64,000 nt of DNA from an uncultured Olsenella sp. (GTDB lineage: Bacteria > Actinomycetota > Coriobacteriia > Coriobacteriales > Atopobiaceae), in assembly GCA_900316105.1 (NCBI GenBank), contig ONBR01000003.1, positions 41,802 through 105,801 of the forward strand, in the 5' to 3' direction. Position numbers and translations under genes: made by a program. This document shows positions 42,390 through 51,177 of the stretch, in pieces. Under the pieces are notes generated by a model that was given only the letters and a program-made list of their open reading frames with translations, was not told the origin of the DNA and did no database searches. Position 1 is the stretch's first letter; the number at the start of each line of letters is the position of its first letter.

Positions 42390-43787
42390 CTAGATTCGGG
42401 CGGTCCTCTTGCCGGACTCCTCCTGGCGGAGCTCGCGGAGGATCGAGATGGCCATGGGAATCGTGACGATGCCCGTCACCACGTCGGTCACGGGCTGGGC
42501 CAGCTGTACGCCCAGGAGGCCCAGGGTGTGCGACAGGATCACCACGACCGGGGCCAGGACCAGGCCCAGGCGGCAGGCGCCCAGGATGGTAGCCCTCCAC
42601 ATGCGGCCCGTCGTCTGCAGGAGGAAGTTCGTGATCATGGCCATGCCGGTCAGCACCATGGAAAAGCTCTCCAGACGCAGCGTCAGGGCGCCAATGGCGA
42701 CGACCTCGGGGTCGGGGTTAAAGAAGGCGATGAGCTCCGGGGCAAAGAAGCACGTCACCACACCCAAGCCAGCCACCGCAAAGAGAGCCGTCCGCAGGGA
42801 GAAGAAGTAGCCCTCGCGAATGCGGTCGAACTTCTTTGCGCCGTAGTTGTAGCCGATGACGGGCTGGTAGCCCTGGCCGATGCCGATCTGCACGTAGTTG
42901 CCAAAGCCGCAGATGCGCTGAACGATGGCGAGGCCGGCGATTGCCGCGTCGCCAAAGGGGCGGGCGGCGTCGTTGAGTAGGGTCGTCGCCACGCCCAGCA
43001 TGACCTGGCGGACGAAGCTGGGCACGCCGCCGTTGTTGATCTCCTGCGCCATGACACGGCTGGGCCTACGGAGCCAGCGCGGGGAGATGGGCGTCACGCC
43101 CGCGCGCTGCATCTGGACGACCAGGAGGCAGAAGCTCAGGGCCTCGCAGATGAAGGTCGAGACCGCCGAGCCGGCAATTCCCATGCCAAAGACGTAGATC
43201 AGGGTGGGGGTCAGCGCCATGTTGAGGATGGCACCCGACATGATGGCAAACATTGCATAGAGGGACTCGCCCTCGAAGCGAAGCTGCATGTTCAGCATCA
43301 GGGAGCTGCACATGAAGGGCGCCGCCATGAGGATGATGCCGATGAAGGTGCGGGCGTAGGGGAGGATGGTCTCGGTCGAGCCTGCCAGCCTGCAGATGGG
43401 GTCGATGAAGACGTTGCCCAGGATGGCGATGGCCAGGCCAAAGAGCAGGGTGTAGGCCAGGCCGTTGGTGCCCATGATGCAGGCCTTGTCCGTCTCCTGA
43501 CGGCCCAGGTAGCGGCTCATGGCGTTGCCGGTGCCCTGGCCAAAGTAGAAGCCCACGGCCTGGATGGCGGTCATGGCCACGAAGGAGATGCCGATGGCGC
43601 CAGATGCCGACGTGCCCAGGCTACTGACAAAGAAGGTGTCCGTGAGGTTGTAGATGCTGGTGACCAGGTTGGAGAGGATCGAGGGGGCGGCCAGGGAGAG
43701 GATCAGCTTGTGGACTGGCTCCTCGGTCATCTGCCGGAACTTCTCCTCCGGTGTCTGTCGTGTCTTGTTCTTTTTCATAGCTGCCAT
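42390..43787 (-). CDS. MATE-family efflux transporter (first)
   Basis: The 465-residue protein has about 12 hydrophobic helices in two matching halves and MATE-type features: LAAPSILSNLVTSIYNLTDTFFVSSLG at the first helices and GQGYQPVIGYNYGAKKFDRIREG in the second half. It is expected to export drugs or metabolites with Na+ or H+. Two starts (43787, 43778) are possible and neither has a good ribosome-binding site. It is divergent from the SnoaL-like gene, with a family A element between them. Confidence 0.85.
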   Translation of the reverse strand: MAAMKKNKTRQTPEEKFRQMTEEPVHKLILSLAAPSILSNLVTSIYNLTDTFFVSSLGTSASGAIGISFVAMTAIQAVGFYFGQGTGNAMSRYLGRQETDKACIMGTNGLAYTLLFGLAIAILGNVFIDPICRLAGSTETILPYARTFIGIILMAAPFMCSSLMLNMQLRFEGESLYAMFAIMSGAILNMALTPTLIYVFGMGIAGSAVSTFICEALSFCLLVVQMQRAGVTPISPRWLRRPSRVMAQEINNGGVPSFVRQVMLGVATTLLNDAARPFGDAAIAGLAIVQRICGFGNYVQIGIGQGYQPVIGYNYGAKKFDRIREGYFFSLRTALFAVAGLGVVTCFFAPELIAFFNPDPEVVAIGALTLRLESFSMVLTGMAMITNFLLQTTGRMWRATILGACRLGLVLAPVVVILSHTLGLLGVQLAQPVTDVVTGIVTIPMAISILRELRQEESGKRTARI

Positions 43788-43791
43788 TGTA

Positions 43792-43857
43792 GTGTGACAA
43801 ATGCGCCAGGAGATACCGTCCCAAAATGTGACAATATCTCCTGGCGTATTTGTCACA
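43792..43857 (+). repeat. Family A 66-nt hairpin element (A4)
   Basis: The ends and the TCCCAAAATGTGACAAT centre are as in A1, but the inner arm is AGGAGATA/TATCTCCT where A1 has AGGCGCCA/TAGCGCCT, so the arms change together. It ends 2 bases before the GGAAAGGA site of the SnoaL-like gene. Confidence 0.8.
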
Positions 43858-43871
43858 CGGAAAGGACCGAC

Positions 43872-44243
43872 ATGAGCAACAAGGACATCGTCCTGGCTTT
43901 CTACCGGGACGTCTTCAACGGGCACGACACCTCCAAGGTGGCCGACTACGTTCGCCCCGACTACATCCAGCACAATCCTACCGTCGAGGACGGCCTGGAG
44001 GGCTTCCAGAAGTTCATCGAGTTCTTCTGCGGCATGGGGCCGAAGTGCGATATCATCCGCTGCGACGAGGTGGGCGACATGGTCTATGTCTTCTTCCGCT
44101 GCACCTTGGCAAACGGCATGGTCAACAAGGTCATGGACATGTACCGCCTAGAGGACGGCAAGCTTGCCGAGCACTGGGATGTCGTCGAGCACGACGTTGC
44201 CCAGAAGGAGAAGGACGCCGTCAACCAGAACGGCATCTGGTAG
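43872..44243 (+). CDS. SnoaL-like/NTF2-fold protein
   Basis: The 123-residue protein has the SnoaL-type pattern: LAFYRDVFNGHDTSKVADYV, YIQHNPTVEDGLEGF, and a final MYRLEDGKLAEHWDVVE strand pair. These small cone-shaped proteins bind or isomerise hydrophobic ligands; the substrate is unknown. GAAAGGA lies 5 bases before the ATG, immediately after family A copy A4. Confidence 0.8.
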   Translation: MSNKDIVLAFYRDVFNGHDTSKVADYVRPDYIQHNPTVEDGLEGFQKFIEFFCGMGPKCDIIRCDEVGDMVYVFFRCTLANGMVNKVMDMYRLEDGKLAEHWDVVEHDVAQKEKDAVNQNGIW

Positions 44244-44248
44244 GCAGC

Positions 44249-44335
44249 TTATCCACAGGGGGTATATCCACAGGGGGTACTCCCTTATGGATAAGGGAGT
44301 ACCCCTTATGGATAAGGGAGTACCCCCTGTGGATA
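44249..44335. repeat. Family B repeat cluster (B4)
   Basis: Four half-units of TATCCAYAGGGGGTACTCCCTTATGG type occur in alternating orientation. TTATCCACA at 44249-44257 is a perfect DnaA-box match. The genes on both sides are co-directional, so here the repeat separates rather than ends a convergent pair. Confidence 0.75.
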
Positions 44336-44356
44336 CCTGATGCAGAGAGGAACGAC

Positions 44357-45595
44357 ATGCGTGAACTGACGACCTGGCAGGAATGGTTTGACGCGGACGA
44401 GCTCATTGCGACCGCCTTCCTGTACCCTTGGGATCCCGACGAGGCGAGGCAGGCCCGTCAGGACGAGGCCGAGGGCAAGAAGCCCCACCTGGACCAGATC
44501 TGGGCCACTTACGCCCCTGATGGCAGGATGGAGAGCGCCATCCAGACCCTTCCCATGAAGCTGGCCTTTGACGGGGCCTTCGTGCCTGCCACCGAGCTGG
44601 AGATGGTGGGGTCGCGCCCAGAGTACCGCGGCAGCGGCAACGTGCGAGCCATGATCACGGAGCTCTTTGGCATCTTCCGCAAGAGGGGCGACCTCTTTGC
44701 CCTGCTGATTCCCTTCTCGGCTGCCTTCTACCGCAAGTACGGCTTCGAGCAGGTCACGCGCAACGTCCAGCATCGGATCCCCATCGACCAGCTGCAGGGC
44801 TTCTCTTGCCAGCTTCCCGTCAGACAGGCGTCACGTCCCGAGGAGTCGGTCGTCCTCTGCCGCCTCTACAACGACTTCGCCTTGGGCCACAACCTGGGCA
44901 TCCGTCGCGATGAGGCAGAGTTTGCCTGGCGTCCCGGTCCCGAGTTTGGCGAGCGAGACTTCCTGCATCAGCAGAGCCGCAGGTACACCTACATCTTTGG
45001 ACCCGAGGGAGCCGAGCGCGGCTACCTGACCTTCCGCTACGAGTGCAAGCCGGACCTTCCCTTTGTGGGGAGCATGTGCATCGACGAGCTGGTCTTTGAC
45101 GGACCGGAGACCCTACGCGCCATGCTGGGCTTCGTCTACGGGCTGCGGGCAAAGTGCCGTACCGTTGAGGTCACTACCTGGGGCGGGCTCGACCTGGGTC
45201 TCTTGCTGCCCGAGCCCAGCGAGGCCACGCGAGAGCTCGAGGGTCATCACATGGCCCGCATCCTGAACGTGGTCGAGGTCCTGCGACGGATGCGCTATCC
45301 GCAGGCTGCGGGGGAGTTCAGCCTGGCGGTACACGATGACGTCATGCCTCAGAACGCTGGCTGCTACCGGGTGAGCTTTGCCGATGGCCGTGCCGTGGAA
45401 GTCAAGAGGACCGAGGACGAGACTGCTGGCGCTGCCGGGGAGGCGGACCTGGAGCTGGACCAGCGCGCCCTGACCCAGCTGGTCCTGGGCACCTGCGGGC
45501 TGGACGAGGCCCTCTGGCGCCCTGGCGTCAGTCTGCGTGGAAACCGCGGCACCCTGGCGCACGTGTTCCGCCGCAAGGGCATCGCGGCGCTGTAG
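44357..45595 (+). CDS. Eis-like GNAT N-acetyltransferase with SCP2-like C-terminus
   Basis: The 412-residue protein has an N-terminal GNAT domain with the acetyl-CoA loop region VGSRPEYRGSGNVRAMI and LIPFSAAFYRKYGFEQV, a second degenerate GNAT-like domain, and a C-terminal sterol-carrier-like domain ending FRRKGIAAL. This is the Eis/enhanced-intracellular-survival layout. Known members acetylate aminoglycosides or lysines; the substrate here is open. GAGAGGA precedes the ATG at 44357. Confidence 0.8.
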   Translation: MRELTTWQEWFDADELIATAFLYPWDPDEARQARQDEAEGKKPHLDQIWATYAPDGRMESAIQTLPMKLAFDGAFVPATELEMVGSRPEYRGSGNVRAMITELFGIFRKRGDLFALLIPFSAAFYRKYGFEQVTRNVQHRIPIDQLQGFSCQLPVRQASRPEESVVLCRLYNDFALGHNLGIRRDEAEFAWRPGPEFGERDFLHQQSRRYTYIFGPEGAERGYLTFRYECKPDLPFVGSMCIDELVFDGPETLRAMLGFVYGLRAKCRTVEVTTWGGLDLGLLLPEPSEATRELEGHHMARILNVVEVLRRMRYPQAAGEFSLAVHDDVMPQNAGCYRVSFADGRAVEVKRTEDETAGAAGEADLELDQRALTQLVLGTCGLDEALWRPGVSLRGNRGTLAHVFRRKGIAAL

Positions 45596-45606
45596 GTATT
45601 CTTGGC

Positions 45607-45631
45607 GTGCCCCAGGGTGCTCCTGGGGCAC
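45607..45631 (+). terminator. Hairpin after the Eis-like gene
   Basis: GTGCCCCAG pairs with CTGGGGCAC around a 7-base loop, 12 bases after the stop. No strong T-run follows. Confidence 0.5.
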
Positions 45632-45754
45632 GAACTTGTGGCGGAGCTTCTCTTGCGCGGGCATGCCGTGCAAGCTTTGGCCAACATTGGACGCGTGAGC
45701 TAGGCGTATAGTGACTTTCCACGGACAGGGTAGCGAGACTGGGAGGCGCGCGTG

Positions 45755-47128
45755 ATGACGGGGGAGGACGACTTTGCCACGGGGCGGATGCTGCCCCTTC
45801 TCCTTCGAATGGCCGCTCCTGCCATTGCTGCCCAGACGGTCAACATGCTCTACGGCCTTGTGGACCGAATCTTCATCGGCCACATCGAGGGGATTGGCGC
45901 GACGGCTCTTGCGGGCGTGGGCATCTGCAACACCATCATCGTGATCGTGGCGGCCTTCGCCCAGTTCGTTGGTGGTGGCGGTGCGCCGTTGACGGCCATC
46001 GAGCTCGGTCGTGGCAACAGGGAAGAGGCCCGTCGGCTCTTTGGCAACGGCGTGTCCCTCTTGCTTGTGTTTGCCCTGGTAGCTATGGCTGTGACCTACC
46101 TGGCCATGGACCCACTGCTCAGGCTGGTCGGCGCTTCGGATGCCACCCTGCCCTATGCTCGGGACTACCTGTCGGTCTACCTTCTGGGGACGCCCCTTGT
46201 GATGGTGACCGTCGGCCTCAACCCCTTCATCAATGTGGAGGGCAAGCCAATCGTGGCCATGCTCTCCGTCCTCATCGGCGCGGGGCTCAATATGGTCCTG
46301 GACCCAATCCTTATCTTTGTCGCAGGGCTGGGCGTGCGGGGAGCTGCTCTGGCCTCGGTCATCTCGCAGGGTGCCAGCGCAGCCTGGATCCTGCATTTCT
46401 TCCTGCGTGGAGAGAGGACCCTGCGGCTTGGGCGGGGCTGCCTGGAGCGGGGCGGCCTGGGGTTGGACGGCCACTCCGTGAGGAAGATCCTCTCGCTTGG
46501 TATATCACCCTTTGCGATGAGCTCGACCGAGGGCATCATCGGCCTGGTCATGAACTCGGGGCTGGCCACCTATGGCGACCTCTATGTCAGCACCCTCACG
46601 GTCATGCAGTCCACGATGATGATCTGCTCGGTGCCGCTTTCCGGCTTCGAGACCGGCGTCACTCCGGTCATCTCCTACAACTACGGCAGACGCGACTGGG
46701 GACGCGTGCGCGAGGCCTTCCGTATCGTATTTACCGTCTCTAGCTTGGCAAACTTCCTGCTCAACCTCCTGATGATTCTGTTCCCCGGCGTCTTTGCGCG
46801 CCTCTTTACCACTGACGCGGACCTCGTCGCCAGCGTCTCGCGCACCTTGCCCATGTTCCTCACGGGCATGCTCCTCTTTGGCATGCAGCGTGCTTGCCAA
46901 ACCATGTTCGTTGCCCTCAACCAGCCCAGGGTTTCCCTCTTCGTCGCCCTGCTGCGAAAGATTTTCCTGCTCGTGCCTTTGGCCTTGATTCTGCCGCGCT
47001 TTGTTGGTGTTATGGGCATCTACCTGGCCGAACCGATCGCCGATGCGACTGCGGCGACGGTCTGCATGACCATCTTTGCGAAGAATTTCCGCGGCCTGCT
47101 CTGGGCTGGCAGCGACCGAGCGCGGTAG
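45755..47128 (+). CDS. MATE-family efflux transporter (second)
   Basis: The 457-residue protein has about 12 helices. It opens with RMLPLLLRMAAPAIAAQTVNMLYGLVDRIFIGHI and has GVTPVISYNYGRRDWGRVREAF in the second half. It is more similar to MepA-like MATE proteins than to the first MATE in this window. GGGAGG is 8 bases before the ATG at 45755; a GTG 3 bases earlier is possible. It is followed by the family C array. Confidence 0.85.
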   Translation: MTGEDDFATGRMLPLLLRMAAPAIAAQTVNMLYGLVDRIFIGHIEGIGATALAGVGICNTIIVIVAAFAQFVGGGGAPLTAIELGRGNREEARRLFGNGVSLLLVFALVAMAVTYLAMDPLLRLVGASDATLPYARDYLSVYLLGTPLVMVTVGLNPFINVEGKPIVAMLSVLIGAGLNMVLDPILIFVAGLGVRGAALASVISQGASAAWILHFFLRGERTLRLGRGCLERGGLGLDGHSVRKILSLGISPFAMSSTEGIIGLVMNSGLATYGDLYVSTLTVMQSTMMICSVPLSGFETGVTPVISYNYGRRDWGRVREAFRIVFTVSSLANFLLNLLMILFPGVFARLFTTDADLVASVSRTLPMFLTGMLLFGMQRACQTMFVALNQPRVSLFVALLRKIFLLVPLALILPRFVGVMGIYLAEPIADATAATVCMTIFAKNFRGLLWAGSDRAR

Positions 47129-47467
47129 GAGGGGTGCCGACGGCGGCGGGCTGGTGGCGGCGGGCTGGCGGCGGGCTGGTGGTCGTGGGATTCGCCTCTG
47201 GAGCCTTCTGACCGTGGGATTGACCTCCGGGGCGCGTGGGAATCGACTCTGGAGTCGCCATCCGTGGGATTCGCCTCCGGAGGGTGTGGGAATCGTCCCC
47301 GGAGTGCGTGGGAAATGCCCCTGGAGCCTTCTGACCGTGGGATTGACCTCCGGAGCGCGTGGGAAATGCCCCTGGAGCCCGTGGGATTTGCCCCTAGTGT
47401 CATCCGGCCGTGGGAATTACCTCCGGAGGCCGTGGGATTCGCCCCTGGAGCTGCCGGCCGCTGGCAG

Positions 47468-47551
47468 CAGAGACGAATCCCACAGCGCAACAAATCTGAC
47501 ACCCCATCTGACCTGCGGTTCCTCAGAAGGCACCTGTGGGAATTGCCTCTG
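47468..47551. mobile_element. MITE-like ~85-bp element with inverted ends (M2)
   Basis: The left end CAGAGACGAATCCCACAG and right end CTGTGGGAATTGCCTCTG are near-complementary. The interior contains ATCTGACACCCCATCTGACC and GCGGTTCCTCA. The same plan is seen in M1 (9858-9944) and M3. The right end doubles as a family C unit. Confidence 0.55.
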
Positions 47552-47911
47552 GAGTTGTCGGAACGTGGGAATCGCCCCTGGATGCCGTGGGAATTGCCCC
47601 TGGAGCGCGTTGGATTCACCCCTGGAGCCGCCGATCGTGGGAATCGTCTCTTCCGACCGTGGAAATCGCCCCCGGAGTCTGGCCTCGGCCGTGGAATCGA
47701 CCTCTGGAGTTGTCGGGCCGTGGGATATGTCTCTGGAGCCCGTGGTATTTGCCCCTGGAGTCATCCGGCCGTGGGAATCGCCCCTGGAGTGCGTGGGAAT
47801 CGCCCCCGGAGTCTGGCCTCGGCCGTGGAATCGACCTCTGGAGATGCCGGAACGTGGGAATCGCCCCTGGAGCCCGTGGGATTCGCCCCTGGGGCTGCCG
47901 GCCGTGGGCAG

Positions 47912-47996
47912 CAGAGACGAATCCCACAGCACAATAAATCTGACACCCCATCTGACCTGCGGTTTCTCAAGAGGCACCTGTGGGATTTGTCTCTGG
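47912..47996. mobile_element. MITE-like ~85-bp element with inverted ends (M3)
   Basis: This copy is nearly identical to M2, including the interior. M1 at 9.9 kb is more diverged. No transposase is encoded in any copy. Confidence 0.55.
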
Positions 47997-48244
47997 AGTC
48001 ATCTGGCCGTGGGATTTGCCTCTGGAACCCGTGGGATTTGCCCCTGGAGGCTCGCCAGGCGAGAGGGGCTGTCCGACCCCCGCCGCGGCTGGCCCGTCCC
48101 CCGCCGCGGCCGCCTGCGCGCCGCACGCAGGCCCGCGCTTCTGTATACCCCTTGGTTTTCTTGCCGCCAGCCCTTGCGGCCGCCCTGCTCCCGTAGAATG
48201 AATCAGACAAGAAAAAATCCCCTTCGACCTGCAAGGAGAGAGTA

Positions 48245-49924
48245 ATGGCAGAGTTCATCTACCAGATGGAGAAGGTCCGCAAGGCCTTCGACGGCAAGGT
48301 CATCCTGGACGACGTGACCATGGGCTTCTTCCCCGGCGCAAAGATCGGCGTCGTGGGCCCCAACGGCATGGGCAAGTCCACCCTGCTCAAGATCATGGCC
48401 GGCAAGGAGGACATCTCCAACGGCGAGGCCCGTCTGACCCCTGGCTTCTCGGTGGGCCTCCTGGAGCAGGAGCCACCCCTGGACGAGACCAAGACCGTCG
48501 GTGAGAACATCCGTGAGGCCTTTGGCGACATCATCGCCAAGGTCGACCGCTTCAACAAGATCGGCGAAGAGATGGCCGACCCCGACGCCGACTTTGACGC
48601 CCTGATGGCCGAGATGGGCGAGCTCCAGAACGAGATCGACGCAGCCAACGGTTGGGACCTGGACTCCCAGCTCTCCCAGGCCATGGACGCCCTCCAGTGC
48701 CCCGACCCCGACGAGGAGGTCACCCACCTCTCCGGTGGTGAGCGTCGTCGCGTGGCCCTCTGCAAGCTCCTCCTGGAGGCACCCGACCTGCTCCTCCTGG
48801 ACGAGCCTACCAACCACCTGGACGCCGAGTCCGTTCTTTGGCTGGAGCAGTTCCTCAAGAACTATCAGGGCGCCGTCCTGGCCGTGACTCACGACCGCTA
48901 CTTCCTGGATAACGTGGCCGAGTGGATCTGCGAGGTCGACCGCGGCACCCTCTATCCCTACAAGGGCAACTACTCCACCTACCTGGAGACCAAAGCCGCC
49001 CGCCTGGAGATGGAGTCCAAGCAGAATGCCAAGCGCGCAAAGAAGATGAAGGACGAGCTGGCCTGGGTCCGCTCCTCCCAGAAGGCCCGTCAGGCAAAGT
49101 CCAAGGCCCGTCTTGCCGCCTACGAGCAGATGGAGGCCGAGGCCCGTCGCACGACCAAGACCGACTTCACTGACATCCACATTCCCGTGGGTCCGCGTCT
49201 GGGCTCCAAGGTCCTGGAGGTGGAGCACCTCCACAAGGCCTTCGGCGACCGCGTGCTGATCGACGACCTCAGCTTCACCCTGCCTCGCAACGGCATCGTG
49301 GGTGTGATCGGCCCCAACGGCGTGGGCAAGTCCACCCTCTTCAAGATGATTATCGGCAAGGAGCAGCCCACCTCCGGTAGCCTGGAGCTGGGCGAGACCG
49401 TGCAGATCTCCTATGTCGACCAGGGCCGCGAGGGCATCGACCCCGACAAGAACGTCTGGGAGGTCGTCTCGGACGGCAATGACTTCATGAAGGTGGGCGA
49501 CCAGGAGATTCCCAGCCGCGCCTACGTGAGTGCCTTCGGCTTCAAGGGCCCCGACCAGCAGAAGCGCGCCGGCGTCCTCTCTGGCGGCCAGCGCAACCGT
49601 CTGAACCTTGCCCTGACCCTCAAGCAGGGTGGCAACCTGCTCCTGCTGGACGAGCCCACCAACGACCTGGACACCGAGACCCTGGCCTCGCTGGAAGAGG
49701 CCCTGCTGGAGTTCCCGGGCTGCGCCGTGATCACCTCCCATGACCGCTGGTTCATGGACCGCGTGGCCACCCACATCCTGGCCTGGGAGGGCACCGACGA
49801 CAACCCCGGCGAGTGGCACTGGTTCGAGGGCAACTTCGCCGATTACCAGAAGGACCGCGAGAAGCGCCTGGGGCCCGACCTGTCCAAGCCCCACCGTCTG
49901 CACAGGAAGCTTACCCGCGACTAG
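48245..49924 (+). CDS. ettA: Energy-dependent translational throttle protein (ABC-F)
   Basis: The 559-residue protein has two ABC cassettes (Walker A GPNGMGKST and GPNGVGKST, signatures LSGGERRR and LSGGQRNR, Walker B LLLDEPTNHLD and LLLDEPTNDLD) and the ABC-F linker between them. The arm insertion in the first cassette and the length fit EttA, which binds the ribosomal E site and gates translation by ATP/ADP ratio. CAAGGAGAGAGTA precedes the ATG at 48245. Confidence 0.95.
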   Translation: MAEFIYQMEKVRKAFDGKVILDDVTMGFFPGAKIGVVGPNGMGKSTLLKIMAGKEDISNGEARLTPGFSVGLLEQEPPLDETKTVGENIREAFGDIIAKVDRFNKIGEEMADPDADFDALMAEMGELQNEIDAANGWDLDSQLSQAMDALQCPDPDEEVTHLSGGERRRVALCKLLLEAPDLLLLDEPTNHLDAESVLWLEQFLKNYQGAVLAVTHDRYFLDNVAEWICEVDRGTLYPYKGNYSTYLETKAARLEMESKQNAKRAKKMKDELAWVRSSQKARQAKSKARLAAYEQMEAEARRTTKTDFTDIHIPVGPRLGSKVLEVEHLHKAFGDRVLIDDLSFTLPRNGIVGVIGPNGVGKSTLFKMIIGKEQPTSGSLELGETVQISYVDQGREGIDPDKNVWEVVSDGNDFMKVGDQEIPSRAYVSAFGFKGPDQQKRAGVLSGGQRNRLNLALTLKQGGNLLLLDEPTNDLDTETLASLEEALLEFPGCAVITSHDRWFMDRVATHILAWEGTDDNPGEWHWFEGNFADYQKDREKRLGPDLSKPHRLHRKLTRD

Positions 49925-49925
49925 A

Positions 49926-49990
49926 TGTGACAATGACGCCAGGCGCTACTGTCCCAAAATGTGACAATGGCGCCTGGCCCTTTTGTCACA
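49926..49990 (+). repeat. Family A hairpin element (A5)
   Basis: The copy is 65 nt with the standard ends and centre, starts 2 bases after the ettA stop and ends 2 bases before the GGGAGGAA site of the PAP2 gene. Confidence 0.8.
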
Positions 49991-50005
49991 TCGGGAGGAA
50001 TTGCA

Positions 50006-50608
50006 ATGGCAGACGACGAACCAAAGAGCTGTGAGGGCCCTCGCTTCCTGGTGGGGCTTGCCACGAGTCGCGAGACGGCCGGCCAGTACGAGCGCTGGTC
50101 GGCCCCCTACAGGGAGAATCCCGAGGCTCTGAAGTCCATGCTCCGCACGGCCCGCACCCTCAAGGTGGTCTGCTACCTGCTCTATCCTGCTCTTTTGGCC
50201 GTGGCCTTCTTTGGGGTTGATCTGGGAGGCCTCCTGCCTCCGCAGGCTGGGGCGGCGTGGGGGAGTCCCTTCATGAGAATCCTGCTCTCGTCTGCCCTGG
50301 GCTTCATCATCGAGACGGTCATCCGTGCGGGCATCAACGCGCCGCGACCCTACGAGCGTCTGGACATCGAGCCCCTGATCCACAAGGACACCAGGGGCAA
50401 GTCCTTTCCCAGCAGGCACGTCTTTTCCATCTATGCCATAGCTACCTGCTGGCTGGCGGTAAACGTGCCCCTGGGCCTGGCCCTCATGGTCGCGGGCGTC
50501 GTTCTGGCCTGGACCCGCGTCCTTGGCGGCGTACATGCCCCACGCGATGTGGTGGCCGGGGCGATCCTGGGCGTGATTCTCTGCGGCCTGGGCTGCTTCG
50601 TCCTGTAA
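50006..50608 (+). CDS. PAP2-family membrane phosphatase
   Basis: The 200-residue protein has four to five hydrophobic helices and the three PAP2 motifs: a RAGINAPRP-type first motif, SFPSRHVFSIYA (PSRH rather than the usual PSGH) and RVLGGVHAPRDVVAG. Such enzymes dephosphorylate lipid or isoprenoid phosphates in the membrane. GGGAGGAA precedes the ATG. A family B cluster follows. Confidence 0.85.
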   Translation: MADDEPKSCEGPRFLVGLATSRETAGQYERWSAPYRENPEALKSMLRTARTLKVVCYLLYPALLAVAFFGVDLGGLLPPQAGAAWGSPFMRILLSSALGFIIETVIRAGINAPRPYERLDIEPLIHKDTRGKSFPSRHVFSIYAIATCWLAVNVPLGLALMVAGVVLAWTRVLGGVHAPRDVVAGAILGVILCGLGCFVL

Positions 50609-50613
50609 GGCAG

Positions 50614-50712
50614 TGATATCCATAGGGGGTACTCCCTTTTGGCCTAGAAGCCAAAAGGGAGTACCCCCTATGGATATCCCCCATGCCAAAAGGGAGTACC
50701 CCCTATGGATAT
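50614..50712. repeat. Family B repeat cluster (B5)
   Basis: A near-perfect hairpin (GATATCCATAGGGGGTACTC with its complement) has a CCTAGA-type loop and is followed by a third half-unit. It starts 6 bases after the PAP2 stop and may act as its terminator. Confidence 0.75.
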
Positions 50713-50799
50713 GCCTATGCCGCGGCGATGGGCGCGTTACCGCGAGCTGAGGCCATTGTCGCATTGCAAGGTGGGACTTTGCGTGCGACACTCTATTCT

Positions 50800-51177
50800 A
50801 TGAAAGCAAATCTTTCTTACAGCGACTATGCCCGCTATGCGGCCTTGGACCTCGACGTGATCTACCAGCAGTGCGAGGCCGAGACCTTCCATGCCTCGGG
50901 CCCTGGTGGTCAGGGGGTCAACACCTCCGACTCCGCCGTCCGCATGCGCCACAAGCCCACAGGCATCGTGGTGGTCAGCCGGGCCGAGAGGTCCCAGCTG
51001 CTGAACCGTCAGGCCTGTCTGCGAAAGATCAAAGCGGAGCTCCTCCGCCGCTCAAAGAGGCCCAAGCGTCGCAAGAAGACCAAGCCTACCAAGGGCTCGG
51101 TCCGTCGCCGTCTGGAGTCCAAGCACCGCCGCTCTGACGTGAAGCGTCTGCGCCGCCGTCCCGGAATGGATGAGTGA
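50800..51177 (+). CDS. Peptide-release-factor-like protein (GGQ domain only)
   Basis: The 125-residue protein has the GGQ peptidyl-tRNA hydrolysis motif in [20 protein letters not shown] and a very basic C-terminal tail (about 45 residues rich in Arg/Lys), like ArfB/PrfH-type stalled-ribosome rescue factors. It lacks codon-recognition domains. The start is uncertain: the ATG at 50800 has no clear ribosome-binding site, while an in-frame TTG at 50779 has AAGGTGGG upstream. It overlaps the next gene, so the two are probably co-translated. Confidence 0.8.
   Translation: MKANLSYSDYARYAALDLDVIYQQCEAETFHASGPGGQGVNTSDSAVRMRHKPTGIVVVSRAERSQLLNRQACLRKIKAELLRRSKRPKRRKKTKPTKGSVRRRLESKHRRSDVKRLRRRPGMDE

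Larger units (their letters stand above)
47184..48049 (+). repeat. Family C array: about 28 units of a 20-bp directional repeat
   Basis: Units of the type CGTGGGAWTYGCCYCTGGAG recur throughout, separated by 2, 8-9 or 12 bases. Nearly all are on the plus strand. Two ~85-bp elements with inverted ends are embedded (47468-47551, 47912-47996). Longer blocks are duplicated too, such as the segment around 47676-47713 again near 47809-47845. Open frames across it are repetitive and lack start signals, so the whole gap 47129-48244 is treated as non-coding. Confidence 0.85.

Noticed and set aside
47184..48049. The repeat array as a CRISPR
   Set aside because: Spacers are only 2, 8-9 or 12 bases, several are shared between units, and no cas gene is in the window.
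47076..48245. Long open frames across the repeat array as genes
   Set aside because: The translations are just the repeat unit read in frame (for example WESPLEPVGFAPG) and have no start signals or conserved domains.
48203..49933. A 576-codon open frame opposite ettA
   Set aside because: Antisense shadow of a highly conserved gene.
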